The notes under the pieces: generated by a model | The model's input: the letters and a program-made list of their open reading frames with translations, nothing else | The model's database searches: none | What the model was told of the DNA's origin: nothing | Part shown: positions 8,267 to 16,934 of the stretch, one piece after another | Numbering within the stretch: position 1 is the stretch's first letter | Layout: each line of letters opens with the position of its first letter | Assembly (NCBI GenBank): GCA_031397815.1 | Contig: JANNMJ010000128.1 | Span: 1 to 18,032, forward strand | Direction: 5' to 3' | Length of the DNA stretch: 18,032 bases | DNA from: JANNMJ01 sp031397815 | GTDB lineage: Bacteria > Bacteroidota > Bacteroidia > Cytophagales > Hymenobacteraceae | Position numbers and translations under genes: made by a program

Positions 8267-8677
8267 ATGTCTGACCTTCGCGTATCACCTCCCACCGCTG
8301 CTGAGCTGGAAATCCTGCATCTGCTCTGGCAACACGGCCCGGCCACCGTCCGGGCCTTGAACGAGCGGCAGAACGCCGCGCCGCCCGCCGACCGCGAGGT
8401 TGGTTACACCACCACCCTCAAGCTCCTCCAAATCATGACGGAGAAAGGGTTGGTCGCCCGCGACCCCGACGGGCGGCAGCACATCTACCGGGCGGCCGTG
8501 GCCGAGGCCACCGCCCAGCAGCAGCTGCTGAATACGTTCGTCGATGCCACGTTCCGCGGGTCGGCGTCGCAGCTCGTGCTGCGGGCGCTTGGCACGGGCA
8601 CGGCACCTTCAGCGGATGAGCTGGCCCAAATTCGGGCGTTACTGGATGAACTCGAAAACCCCGCCTCTGACCAATGA
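8267..8677 (+). CDS. BlaI/MecI family transcriptional repressor
   Basis: A 136-residue winged-helix repressor of the BlaI/MecI/CopY family. The N-terminal domain (about residues 10-80) has the family pattern: ELEILHLLWQHGPATVRALN for the first helices, GYTTTLKLLQIMTEKGL (46-62) for the recognition region and GRQHIYRAAV for the wing. The C-terminal third (about 82-130) forms the dimerisation helices, where the BlaR1-type peptidase cuts family members; LLNTFVDATF (87-96) is the likely cut region. It should bind the paired TACGAA-N4-TTCGTA sites at 8205-8252 and repress its own operon. Its stop overlaps the next gene's start by four bases (ATGA), so translation of the two is probably coupled. 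Confidence 0.95.
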   Translation: MSDLRVSPPTAAELEILHLLWQHGPATVRALNERQNAAPPADREVGYTTTLKLLQIMTEKGLVARDPDGRQHIYRAAVAEATAQQQLLNTFVDATFRGSASQLVLRALGTGTAPSADELAQIRALLDELENPASDQ

Positions 8678-11226
8678 GCCTCCATTTTTTCTCCGATTTC
8701 GCGTCTGATGCCGTGGTGCGGGCGCTCGGCTGGACCCTCTTGCACACCCTCTGGCAAGCGGCCGTAGTGGCGCTCCTGCTGGCCGTGCTGACCCGCTTTC
8801 TGCGCCGGGCGCGGGCCTCGACGCGGTACGGGCTGAGCGCGGGTGCGCTGCTGCTGGTGCCGGTGCTGGCGGCCGTCACGTTCGGGCTCGCCTACGAGCC
8901 AGTCGCCGAAACCGGACCGCGCCTCACCGTGATGACCCTCGCCGCCGAGCCCAGCTTCGCGGCCCTGACGCCCACCGCGCCCACCCCGATCACGCCATCG
9001 CTCACCGAAGCCGCCGAGCTGACCGTGCGCGCCGCCGCCGCCCGCTTGGAGCCGTGGCTGCCGCTCCTCGTCGCGGCCTGGACGCTCGGGTTGGCGCTGA
9101 TGCTGATTCGGTTAGGCGGCGGGCTGGTGGTGGTGCGGCGGTTGCGGCGCGTGGGCGTCGCGGCGGTGCCTGCGGCGTGGCAAGCCCGCACGGCCGCGCT
9201 GGCCGAGCGCCTGAATGTGCGGCAGTCGGTGATGCTGCTCGAATCGGCGAGCGTGCGCGGGCCGGTGGCGGTGGGCTGGCTGAAACCCGTGGTGCTGCTG
9301 CCCGTGGGGCTGGTGGCGGGGCTACCGGCGGCGCAGCTCGAAGCGGTGCTGGCGCACGAGTTGGCGCACATTCGGCGTCACGATTACGTGCTCAATCTGC
9401 TGCAAGCCGTCGTGGAAGCCGGGTTCTTCTTCCACCCCGCTATCTGGTGGATGAGCGCGTTGGTGCGGCAGGAGCGTGAGCATTGCTGCGACGACCTCGC
9501 CGTGCGTGCCCTCGGCGGCGATGCGCGGCCATTGGCGCGGGCTTTAGCAGCCCTCGCGGCGTGGGAATCGGCGGCGGTGGAAACGCCCGCTGCCCTGCCG
9601 CGCCTGACATTGGCCGCAACCGGTGGCGCTCTGCTGACCCGCGTCCGGCGCCTGTTGGTGCCGAGCGCCGCGGCTGCCGCCCGTCCGGCGGGTGGTGCGC
9701 TGGCGGGCGGTGGCGCCGTGGCGCTGACCCTGCTACTGGTTCTGACCCTGAGCGCGTTACTCCGCGTGCCGCTGCCCGTGCAAGCCGCCGTGCCCACGGA
9801 ACCCGACTTCAGTGAAGCACCCGAAATGATCATGGAAGAGCCGCCAGTAATGGGGATTCCGGCTGACTCGACCAAAAACAAGCGCGCCAAAGTCCGCATC
9901 GAGCGCCGCAGCTCCAGCACGACGACCAGCACGAGCAATGACGACGGCGATTCACCGAGCCTGATTCTCGTCAAAGACAAGAAGAATCGGCTGCGCGAAG
10001 TCTATGTCGATGGTAAAAAAGTCCCCGCCGACCGCGTGGCCGAGTACCAGCCGTACGTCGATGAGGCGCTGAGTGAGCAGAAAGAGAACCGCCGCGAGCC
10101 GGTAACGGAACAGGATTTGGCCGCTGCGCGGGAAACCCTGAAAGACGCGCAGCGTAGCGCCAACCGCGCCGAACGCGAGATAGACCGCCGCGCTAACCGC
10201 GAAATCATCCGGCGCGGCAACCGCGATGTGCAGATTCACATCGACGGCCCGCGCGCGGAAGTCAATGGAAAGGTCATTAACATCGATTCTATCGAAGCCA
10301 AAATCGGCTCCACCATTGAAGAAGCGTTTGCGGGGATTGATTTCCACAATTTCAATTTCTCGGTGAACGACGACGAAGGTGGCAGTGTGCAGTTCGAAAG
10401 CCGCTGCCCAACGCCGCCGGTGCCGCCAATTCCACCAACTCCGCCAACTCCGGCCACACCTCCCACACCTCCGGCTCCACCCACGCCGCCCACCCCGCCC
10501 ACGGCACCCCGCGCGCCGAAAACTGGCGATGCCAAATCTCGTCAGCAGTATGACCAGCGAATGAGCGCCTACGACAAGCAGATGCAGGCCTACAGCAAGC
10601 GCATGGCCGCTTACGGGCAGCAAATGGAAGCCTACGGCCGGAAAATGGAAGAATACGGTCGTCAGCAGCAGCAGCAAGCCGCTGCGCCGGTAGCACCGGG
10701 CCGTTTCCGGCAGATTGGGCCGCGCCGCAACAGCCGCACCAGCACCGCCGCCCCGAACACCCGCGAGTGGCAGCAAGCCCAGCGTGAAGCCCAGCAAGAC
10801 CGCGCCGAAGCTCTCCGCGATGCCGCCCAAGACCGCGAAGAAGCCCTCCGCGACGCGCAGCAGGAACGCGATGAAGCCCTCCGCGAAGCTAACCGCGAGC
10901 GCACCGAAGCCCTCCGCCAAGCCGCCGAAGACCGCCGCGAAGCCGCCCGCGACCGCGCCCAAGCCCAGCGCGACGCCGCCCAAGCCCGCCGCGACGCCCA
11001 GCAAGCCGCCCGCGATGAGCAGCGCGCCGGTCAGCTCGGCGATGCGCTCCGGCAAGATGGCCTAATCGGTGCCAACGACCGCTCATACAGCGTCGGCTTC
11101 GAGAACGGCAACCTGACCGTCAACGACAAGCCCGTGCCCGATAACCTGCGGCCGAAATACGAAAAGCTCCTCGGCGTCCCCGCCGACAGCAAGGGCACGA
11201 CGATGCGGATTCAGGTGAATGACTGA
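8674..11226 (+). CDS. BlaR1-type M56 membrane metallopeptidase with long repetitive extracytoplasmic tail
   Basis: An 850-residue sensor-peptidase expected to cleave the BlaI-like repressor. N-terminal membrane helices lie near residues 8-32, 46-68 and 128-150. The M56 zinc site is H228-E229-L-A-H232 with a downstream EREHCCDD (267-274). A last membrane helix lies near 345-366. The tail beyond it, nearly 480 residues, should be outside the inner membrane. It lacks the penicillin-binding domain of staphylococcal BlaR1. Instead it holds a mixed charged region, a Pro/Thr stretch (about 578-611) of repeated TPP/APP, six heptads of the form YxxxMxA (626-667), and at least five 11-residue repeats like DRAEALRDAAQ (709-763) running into Ala/Arg-rich helix up to about 785. 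A small C-terminal segment (VGFENGNLTVNDKPVPDNL) closes it. The signal sensed is unknown. Confidence 0.9.
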   Translation: MSLHFFSDFASDAVVRALGWTLLHTLWQAAVVALLLAVLTRFLRRARASTRYGLSAGALLLVPVLAAVTFGLAYEPVAETGPRLTVMTLAAEPSFAALTPTAPTPITPSLTEAAELTVRAAAARLEPWLPLLVAAWTLGLALMLIRLGGGLVVVRRLRRVGVAAVPAAWQARTAALAERLNVRQSVMLLESASVRGPVAVGWLKPVVLLPVGLVAGLPAAQLEAVLAHELAHIRRHDYVLNLLQAVVEAGFFFHPAIWWMSALVRQEREHCCDDLAVRALGGDARPLARALAALAAWESAAVETPAALPRLTLAATGGALLTRVRRLLVPSAAAAARPAGGALAGGGAVALTLLLVLTLSALLRVPLPVQAAVPTEPDFSEAPEMIMEEPPVMGIPADSTKNKRAKVRIERRSSSTTTSTSNDDGDSPSLILVKDKKNRLREVYVDGKKVPADRVAEYQPYVDEALSEQKENRREPVTEQDLAAARETLKDAQRSANRAEREIDRRANREIIRRGNRDVQIHIDGPRAEVNGKVINIDSIEAKIGSTIEEAFAGIDFHNFNFSVNDDEGGSVQFESRCPTPPVPPIPPTPPTPATPPTPPAPPTPPTPPTAPRAPKTGDAKSRQQYDQRMSAYDKQMQAYSKRMAAYGQQMEAYGRKMEEYGRQQQQQAAAPVAPGRFRQIGPRRNSRTSTAAPNTREWQQAQREAQQDRAEALRDAAQDREEALRDAQQERDEALREANRERTEALRQAAEDRREAARDRAQAQRDAAQARRDAQQAARDEQRAGQLGDALRQDGLIGANDRSYSVGFENGNLTVNDKPVPDNLRPKYEKLLGVPADSKGTTMRIQVND

Positions 11227-11271
11227 GGATTGATAGAGGTCGAATTGGGCAGTTGATGCTCCCTGAAAAAT

Positions 11272-11312
11272 CAAACGCCCGTCCGGTGCTATGTGCATCG
11301 GGCGGGCGTTTG
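11272..11312. terminator. Long GC-rich hairpin after the M56 gene
   Basis: Arms 11272-11289 and 11295-11312 pair over 18 bp with two G-U wobbles around the loop TATGT; the outer ten pairs (CAAACGCCCG/CGGGCGTTTG) are perfect. It starts 46 bp after the stop codon. A T-run follows it only on the minus strand, so it may be bidirectional or act as an mRNA 3'-end stabiliser. Confidence 0.7.
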
Positions 11313-11437
11313 GCGTTTGGGGCGCGTTGCTTCCGGACTCATATTCCACTGCTTGCAGCAACTACCCCACCTCATTCCCGCCCAATCCCCAACTGCCCTT
11401 CCGTAACTTCCGCGGTGGCATACGTATAAGGCCCGCG

Positions 11438-13759
11438 ATGCGAAAACTATATCCCTTCCTTATTCTTCTTCCTGTCTTGCTGGGCGCGATAGCGCGACCG
11501 GCGGCTGCCCAGAAAGTCGGCCTCGTGCTGAGTGGCGGGGGCGCTAAGGGCTTGGCGCACATCGGCGTGCTCAAGGCGATGGAAGAGCACCACATTCCGG
11601 TGGATTATGTGGTCGGGACTAGTATGGGGTCGGTCGTGGGGGCGCTGTATGCGTCGTCGTATTCGCCGCAGGAAATTGAGGAGCTGGTTCAGAATCCCGA
11701 TTTCCAGAACTGGGTCAGTGGCAAGCAGCTCGAAGACCGGAAATACAATTATCCGTCCGCCGACCCCACGCCGGGGGCGCTGCGCGTGGGGCTGCGACTG
11801 GTCAAGCACGACTCGGTCTTCAAAGCCCAAGTGACCCCGACGCTCATCAACGACGTCAACCTGAACTTCATGCTGGCGCGCACGCTCGCGCCCGCCGCCG
11901 CCCGCGCCGAGTACAATTTCGACCGCCTCTTCATCCCCTTCCGCTGCCTCGCGGCCGATGTGTTCACCCGGAAGCAGGAAGTGCTGAAAAGCGGCCTGCT
12001 CTCCGACGCCGTGCGTTCCTCCATGGCGGTGCCGCTCGTTTTTCGGCCGATTCGGAACGAAGAAGGCCGCTACCTCTTCGACGGCGGCATCCTCAACAAC
12101 TTCCCCGTTGATGTGATGCAGGACGCGTTCAAGCCCGATATCATCATCGGCGTGAACGTCGGCGATGCGGCGTTCCGCAAATACCCGTTCGGGAAAGACG
12201 ATGAGCTGCTCGCCTCCACCCTCCTCTTCCTCGGCGCCGACCGCGCCGATACCCTCAGCGTCGGGAAAAAAGGCGTGTTCATCCAGCCCGATTTGGACGG
12301 CTTCGGCTCGACCGATTTTGCGCGGGTTCGGGAGCTGATCGAGATTGGCTACAAGGCCGCAATGGCGAAAATGCCGCTCATCGAAGCACGCATCCAGACG
12401 CGCATCGACTCCACGGAGCTGGCGCGCCGGCGGTTGGCGTTTGCCGCGAAACAGCCGGTGGGGTCGTTCAAGGAAATCAAGGTGCGCGGGCTGCCTCGTC
12501 AGAATCAGAACGATTACGTGCGCCGCTTCTTCCAGCACGACGGTCGCGATTACACCATCGACGACATCACCGACGGCTATTTCCGCCTCGCTTCCGATGA
12601 CTTTTTCCGTGGCGTTTTCCCCCGGATTCGGTACGATAAAGCCAAGCAGGGCTACAATCTGGAGCTGGACGTGCAGCAGAACAACAACGTATCAGCCGAA
12701 ATCGGCGGCACGCTGGCATCTCGCCCGCTCGACAATCTTTATTTCGGGGTCGAATATTATGCCCTCCGTAAATACCGCTATTCATTGGGCGCCAACGTCA
12801 ATCTGGGGCGCTTTTACAACGCCGGGCAAGTCACGGGGCGCATCTCGTTCCCCGAAAAGCTGCCGTTTTTCATCGAGCCGAGCATCACATTCAATCAGTG
12901 GAGCTTCCAGAAAACGGGCGGCCTGCTGAACCGCAAAGTCCAGAACACGCTCATCGAGCAGCAGGATTTGCGCATCGGCGGGCTGATCGGCGTATCGCCG
13001 AGCTACAAGAGTCGGGTTGGGCTGGATTTGGCGTGGGTCGGGCTGCGCGACCGTTACACCACAAGCGCCGAAGTGGCGTACGCCGACGAGCTAGACAAAA
13101 CCACGTTCGTCGGCCTCGTGGCCGGGCCGCGCTACGTGCGCTCCACCCTCAACCGGAAGCAATACGCCACCGGCGGGTACCAAGTGGTGATGGCGGGGCG
13201 CTACATCCGCGGCACCGAGGAATTCACGCCCGGCACCGACACGCTCCTCTCGAAAAGCCAGCAACATCAGTGGATGCAGATCCAGCTCCGCGCTGAGAAA
13301 TATTGGTCGCTCACGACGCGCCAAACCGTCGGGATTGCCGGTGAGCTGCTCGCCAGCGGCCTGCCGCGCTTCACCAATTACCGCGCGGCGCAGCTCGTTT
13401 CGCCCGCGTTCGCGCCCCTGCCCGATTCGCGCACGCTCTTCCTCGATAATTACCGCGCCTCGCAGTACGTGGCGGTTGGCGGGCGCTACATCTTGGGCCT
13501 GATCGGGAAGCTCGAATGGCGCAACGAGCTGTGGGTGCACCTGCGCGCCCGCCGCTTCGAGCCAGTCGAGAACACCGAAGACTACAAAACCATCCGCGCC
13601 CTGACGCGCCCACGCTTCACGGCATCGTCAAGCGTGGTATACCAGACGCCGCTAGGGCCGCTCGCGATCAGCGCGATTCATTACGACGACGGTACCAAGC
13701 GTTTCGGCGTTTTCGGCCACATCGGCTACCTTCTCTTTCACGGCCGGGCGCTCGAATAA
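11438..13759 (+). CDS. Patatin-like phospholipase fused to POTRA/Omp85-type barrel
   Basis: A 773-residue secreted outer-membrane protein. I chose the ATG at 11438 because it begins a signal peptide (residues 1-25, LYPFLILLPVLLGAIARPAAAQ); the frame is open further upstream but runs through the hairpin at 11272-11312. The patatin domain (about 27-310) has the oxyanion motif GGGAKG (33-38), the catalytic Ser in GTSMG (60-64, Ser62) and the partner Asp in DGG (Asp215), so the Ser-Asp dyad is intact. Then comes a POTRA-like segment (about 340-420, FKEIKVRGLPRQNQNDYV) and a C-terminal half of alternating strands resembling the BamA/TamA barrel. This is like PlpD-type (type Vd) autotransporters. 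It should be a lipid hydrolase tethered to or passing the outer membrane. The gene ends inside the 3' end of the opposite DoxX-like gene. Confidence 0.93.
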   Translation: MRKLYPFLILLPVLLGAIARPAAAQKVGLVLSGGGAKGLAHIGVLKAMEEHHIPVDYVVGTSMGSVVGALYASSYSPQEIEELVQNPDFQNWVSGKQLEDRKYNYPSADPTPGALRVGLRLVKHDSVFKAQVTPTLINDVNLNFMLARTLAPAAARAEYNFDRLFIPFRCLAADVFTRKQEVLKSGLLSDAVRSSMAVPLVFRPIRNEEGRYLFDGGILNNFPVDVMQDAFKPDIIIGVNVGDAAFRKYPFGKDDELLASTLLFLGADRADTLSVGKKGVFIQPDLDGFGSTDFARVRELIEIGYKAAMAKMPLIEARIQTRIDSTELARRRLAFAAKQPVGSFKEIKVRGLPRQNQNDYVRRFFQHDGRDYTIDDITDGYFRLASDDFFRGVFPRIRYDKAKQGYNLELDVQQNNNVSAEIGGTLASRPLDNLYFGVEYYALRKYRYSLGANVNLGRFYNAGQVTGRISFPEKLPFFIEPSITFNQWSFQKTGGLLNRKVQNTLIEQQDLRIGGLIGVSPSYKSRVGLDLAWVGLRDRYTTSAEVAYADELDKTTFVGLVAGPRYVRSTLNRKQYATGGYQVVMAGRYIRGTEEFTPGTDTLLSKSQQHQWMQIQLRAEKYWSLTTRQTVGIAGELLASGLPRFTNYRAAQLVSPAFAPLPDSRTLFLDNYRASQYVAVGGRYILGLIGKLEWRNELWVHLRARRFEPVENTEDYKTIRALTRPRFTASSSVVYQTPLGPLAISAIHYDDGTKRFGVFGHIGYLLFHGRALE

Positions 13760-14505
13760 CGGCCGCGCCACCGCTGCCATCCCCTGTTAGCCGTGGGCAC
13801 GGCCACCGCCACCAAGCCGCCCACCACGCCCGTCAGCATCGCCGGAAACATACTCTCCCGGTTGAAGGCGGGCACCACGCTCAGCCACACCACCGCAAGC
13901 CCGGGCAACGCGAGAACGATGCGGTCGAGGCGTGTGAGCGTCGGCGCCCGTAGCGCGTGAGTCCAAGCCGCCCCAAACCCCGCCGCCCCGAGCAGCGCCG
14001 TCAGCCCGACGGGCATTTCCAGCGTAGCGGTCAGGGCCGTCGCGGTCAGGAGCAACAGCACCAGCGCGGGCCATTGCCAACCCGGCCACAGGCGCACCGT
14101 GCGCGGCGCGTCAGCCGGGGGCACAGCATCCGGCATCACCAGAAAACGCAGCGACGGCCACTCCGGCAGCAGCGCCAACCCGTTCAGCAGCACTAGAAAC
14201 CCGTTCACGAACGGCGTCCCCGTCCAGTGATTGCCAATCGTGTAGGCCAGAATCCCCACATTAAGCGGCAGCAGCGCCAACAGCCCCACCAGCGCCCACC
14301 GTCCGCTCAGCACCACCGCGCCCACCACCACCTGCGAGACCGCCAGAAACACCCAGATGCCCTCCAGCCCCGGCAGCATATCAGCCGTCGGCGGCCCGAT
14401 GAGCTGCCCGAACATTCCGTGCGTCAGCTTACAAAGCCCCGCTGAGGCAAACGTGTAGCCGAGTAGGAGCCGAATCAGGAGCGCATAAAGGTCGAGAAGA
14501 TGCAT
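13738..14505 (-). CDS. DoxX/MauE-like integral membrane protein
   Basis: A 255-residue, strongly hydrophobic protein with about six or seven membrane segments. The N-terminal half looks like the DoxX/MauE fold: the first helix with RLLLGYTFASAGLCKLTHG (12-30) and then helices at about 49-70, 72-90 and 97-113. The second half has further helices (about 145-163, 165-185, 197-215, 220-240) that I do not recognise as a known domain. DoxX-type proteins associate with membrane redox or respiratory partners. One Cys (C24) is visible near the first helix, but no CxxC motif. The 3' end overlaps the convergent patatin gene by 22 bp. A two-copy 14-nt repeat sits 5 bp before the start codon. The specific function is unknown. 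Confidence 0.75.
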   Translation of the reverse strand: MHLLDLYALLIRLLLGYTFASAGLCKLTHGMFGQLIGPPTADMLPGLEGIWVFLAVSQVVVGAVVLSGRWALVGLLALLPLNVGILAYTIGNHWTGTPFVNGFLVLLNGLALLPEWPSLRFLVMPDAVPPADAPRTVRLWPGWQWPALVLLLLTATALTATLEMPVGLTALLGAAGFGAAWTHALRAPTLTRLDRIVLALPGLAVVWLSVVPAFNRESMFPAMLTGVVGGLVAVAVPTANRGWQRWRGRYSSARP

Positions 14506-14510
14506 GTGTG

Positions 14511-14543
14511 GAATTAATAATTAAGAATTAATAATTAAGAATT
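14511..14543 (-). repeat. 14-nt AT-rich tandem repeat before the DoxX-like gene
   Basis: The unit GAATTAATAATTAA occurs twice in full (14511-14524, 14525-14538) plus five more bases. It is almost pure A/T in a GC-rich genome and lies 5 bp upstream of the ATG at 14505, on the 5' side of the gene, much as the CACATC repeats sit before two other genes. Confidence 0.7.
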
Positions 14544-14574
14544 GGGAAAGCGGGGAGAACTTGTGAAGAGATAG

Positions 14575-14695
14575 GCTCCCCAACCCCGAAGGGGGAGGGG
14601 TGCCCCGAAGGGGCGGGGTGGGGAACGCGGTTACGGCCACGCGGCTGAGCAAAGCGGCTACGGCAGCGCGACTAGCAAAACGCGGTTCCTCATTC
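14575..14695. repeat. Copy of the dispersed GC-rich element of 2029-2209
   Basis: A 42-nt stretch at 14591-14632 is identical to 2045-2086. The similarity continues through the ACGGC(A/C)ACGCGGCTGAGCAAA words to about 14670. The left flank GGCTCCCCAACCCC replaces the AACTCCCCGCCCC arm, and no right-hand inverted arm is seen, so this copy is partial or decayed. The remaining bases to the permease start (14696-14924) show no gene, and no promoter could be fixed. Confidence 0.6.
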
Positions 14696-14924
14696 TCAGA
14701 CGCTGATTCCGTAATGCCTGCAAGGTATTCTGCCGCTCTCTTTCTCTTCCGAAAAAGCTCCTTAAAACCGACAAAGCGCATTTATTCCCGATAGAATCTC
14801 CCTCGGTGCCCCGCCAACGCCTATCGAGTGCGTCGCGCCGACCCTTATGCCTATCTTTTCGGCCTGAACCCGGCGCCGCTTGCTCCCTCGCGGAGCGGGT
14901 GCCCGCAATAGCCGTTATTTGCGT

Positions 14925-16706
14925 ATGTCCTTTTCCTCTCTATTCCGCCGAAAATCCGTGGAGCGGATGCTGGCGGATGCCGCCGCCACGCCGCCCGAGC
15001 TGTCCGACGGCCACGGCGCGCCCGGCGCACTGCATCGCACGCTCACCGTCCGCGACCTGACGGCGTTTGGGGTGGCGGCCATTATCGGCGCCGGTATCTT
15101 CAGTACCATCGGCAAAGCGTCGGCTGATGGTGGTCCGGCGGTTACGCTGCTGTTCGTGTTCACGGCCATCGCGTGCGCGTTCTCGGCGCTGTGCTACGCG
15201 CAGTTTGCGGCCACGGTACCGGTGAGCGGGTCGGCGTACACGTATGCGTACACCGCCTTCGGCGAGCTGGCGGCGTGGATTATCGGCTGGGCGCTGATTA
15301 TGGAATATGGTATCGGGAACATCGTGGTGGCGATTTCGTGGTCGGATTACTTCACTGGTCTGCTCCACAGCGTCGGCGTTCACATGCCGCCGTGGCTGAC
15401 CACGGGCTACCAAAGCGCCGCCGTCTCGGCGCGCGAGGTGAGTAATATGCTCGCGCAGGGCCTCACCACTTCCGCCGCCACCGACGCCCAACGCGAAGCC
15501 TACACCGCCTGGACGACGGCCCCGCGCCTCGGCTCGATGCCGATTGTGATTGATTTGCCGGCGTTCATGATTACGGCCCTCATCACGGGCGTCGTTTACA
15601 TCGGGATTCAAGAGTCGCGTACGGCGTCGAATCTGATGGTGCTGCTGAAGCTCGCGGTGGTCGTGATTGTGATTGTGGTCGGGTTCACGAAAGTCGATTT
15701 CAAGAACTGGACACCCTTCGCGCCCAACGGCATCGGCGGGGTTTTGAAGGGCGTATCAGCCGTTTTCTTCGCCTACATCGGCTTCGACGCCATCAGCACG
15801 ACCGCCGAAGAGTGCAAGAATCCGCAGCGCGACCTTCCCCGGGCGATGTTCTACGCCCTCATCATTTGCACCGTCCTGTACGTGCTCATCGCGCTCGTGC
15901 TAACAGGGATGGTGCCGTACACCGAGCTGAACGTCGGCGACCCGCTGGCGTACGTCTTCGGGCGCGTCGGGATGGCGAAAATCGGCGCATTGGTGGCCGT
16001 GAGCGCCATTTTCGCGATGGCCTCGGTGCTACTCGTCTTCCAGCTCGGCCAGCCCCGCATCTGGATGACGATGGCTCGCGACGGTCTGCTCCCAGCGGTC
16101 TTCGCACGGGTGCACCCCCGGTTCCGCACCCCATCGTTCGCCACCATCGTCACGGGCTGCCTCGTCGGGATTCCGGCGCTTTTCCTGCGGATGGAGCTTG
16201 TCACTGACCTCACGAGTATCGGGACTCTCTTCGCGTTCGCGCTCGTCTGCGGCGGCATCCTCGTCATCGACCCGCGCGGCCAGTCCACGGCGCGCTACAA
16301 GGTGCCGTACCTCAACGGGCGTTTCGTGATTCCGTGGCTCTTCCTGCTCGCCACCGGCCTCTGGTTCAACTTCCGCTCCATCGACGCCCTCGACTGGCTC
16401 GACGATGTTTTCTTCCAGAAAGGCTGGTCTTCCCTCGACCCCATCACGCACGAGTTCCGCGGTTTCGCGCACCAGATTCCGTTCCTCGTCTTCGTGCTCG
16501 CGTGGATGATTATGAGCTACCTCTCCTTCCGGAAGCAGCTTTCAGCCCTACCCACGCTCGGTCTCCTCATCAACCTCTACCTCATGACCCAGCTCGGCAT
16601 CGACAACTGGACGCTCTTCGGCGTCTGGCTCGTGATTGGGCTGGTGGTGTATTTCGGGTATGGGTCGAAGCATAGTAAGCTGGCGGCTCGGGAAGAGGTT
16701 GGGTAG
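14925..16706 (+). CDS. APC-superfamily amino-acid permease (cationic amino-acid transporter type)
   Basis: A 593-residue inner-membrane transporter. I start at the ATG at 14925 (MSFSSLFRRKS), because the frame upstream gives no sensible extension. A cytoplasmic N-terminus (1-45) leads to about 12-14 membrane helices. The first helix carries the broken-helix GAGIF motif (55-59) used for substrate amino-group binding. The helix-6 to cytoplasm signature GFDAISTTAEE...NPQRDLP (286-305) is typical of the CAT subfamily (TC 2.A.3.3). A long hydrophilic insert (about 150-205, with TTSAATDAQREAYTAW) lies between the third and fourth helices, and a second loop of about 40 residues lies before the last helices. 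The likely role is proton-coupled amino-acid uptake or exchange; the substrate is not predictable. It has its own terminator-like hairpins downstream and appears monocistronic. Confidence 0.92.
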   Translation: MSFSSLFRRKSVERMLADAAATPPELSDGHGAPGALHRTLTVRDLTAFGVAAIIGAGIFSTIGKASADGGPAVTLLFVFTAIACAFSALCYAQFAATVPVSGSAYTYAYTAFGELAAWIIGWALIMEYGIGNIVVAISWSDYFTGLLHSVGVHMPPWLTTGYQSAAVSAREVSNMLAQGLTTSAATDAQREAYTAWTTAPRLGSMPIVIDLPAFMITALITGVVYIGIQESRTASNLMVLLKLAVVVIVIVVGFTKVDFKNWTPFAPNGIGGVLKGVSAVFFAYIGFDAISTTAEECKNPQRDLPRAMFYALIICTVLYVLIALVLTGMVPYTELNVGDPLAYVFGRVGMAKIGALVAVSAIFAMASVLLVFQLGQPRIWMTMARDGLLPAVFARVHPRFRTPSFATIVTGCLVGIPALFLRMELVTDLTSIGTLFAFALVCGGILVIDPRGQSTARYKVPYLNGRFVIPWLFLLATGLWFNFRSIDALDWLDDVFFQKGWSSLDPITHEFRGFAHQIPFLVFVLAWMIMSYLSFRKQLSALPTLGLLINLYLMTQLGIDNWTLFGVWLVIGLVVYFGYGSKHSKLAAREEVG

Positions 16707-16749
16707 GGTTTTGGGTGTGGCCGGGGTAGCCTGTCGGGGTAGCCGGTTT

Positions 16750-16810
16750 AAGCCCGGGGTAGCCTTCGGCAACCCCGGGCTTCTGGGATGAAACCCCTTC
16801 GGGGTATTTT
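16750..16810 (+). terminator. Tandem hairpins after the permease gene
   Basis: The first hairpin pairs AAGCCCGGGGT (16750-16760) with ACCCCGGGCTT (16772-16782), with an A/A mismatch and an inner GCC-TTC-GGC. The second is ACCCC-TTC-GGGGT (16793-16805) followed by ATTTTG, which resembles a factor-independent terminator. Both begin within 50 bp of the permease stop codon. Confidence 0.65.
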
Positions 16811-16868
16811 GAATGGTGAATTGGGATGCGTTTCGGTCACCCCCGCCCCGCGCTGGCGCGCGTTTGGG

Positions 16869-16923
16869 TCGACCGCAGGTCGAGCTAACGCGTGTCTGAC
16901 CGGGTGGCGCGTCTGTGACGCGC
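16869..16923. repeat. Two short palindromes upstream of the IS3 remnant
   Basis: TCGACC-GCA-GGTCGA (16869-16883) and GCGCGTC-TGT-GACGCGC (16907-16923) are perfect short hairpins in a spacer without a gene. They may be dispersed intergenic repeats or remains of an insertion-sequence end. Confidence 0.4.
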
Positions 16924-16934
16924 GTTCGCGTCAG

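Noticed and set aside
9952..11055. A 367-codon minus-strand frame opposite the M56 gene tail, with hydrophobic Gly/Ala/Leu repeats
   Set aside because: It is the antisense image of the 11-residue repeats and the Pro/Thr stretch; its apparent membrane segments arise from reverse reading of Ala/Arg/Glu codons.
11291..11437. Upstream extension of the patatin frame to 11291
   Set aside because: It would start inside the loop of the hairpin at 11272-11312 and bury the signal peptide at residue 50.
11447..12538. A 363-codon minus-strand frame opposite the patatin domain
   Set aside because: It is antisense to a gene with intact catalytic motifs, and the translation shows no recognisable domain.
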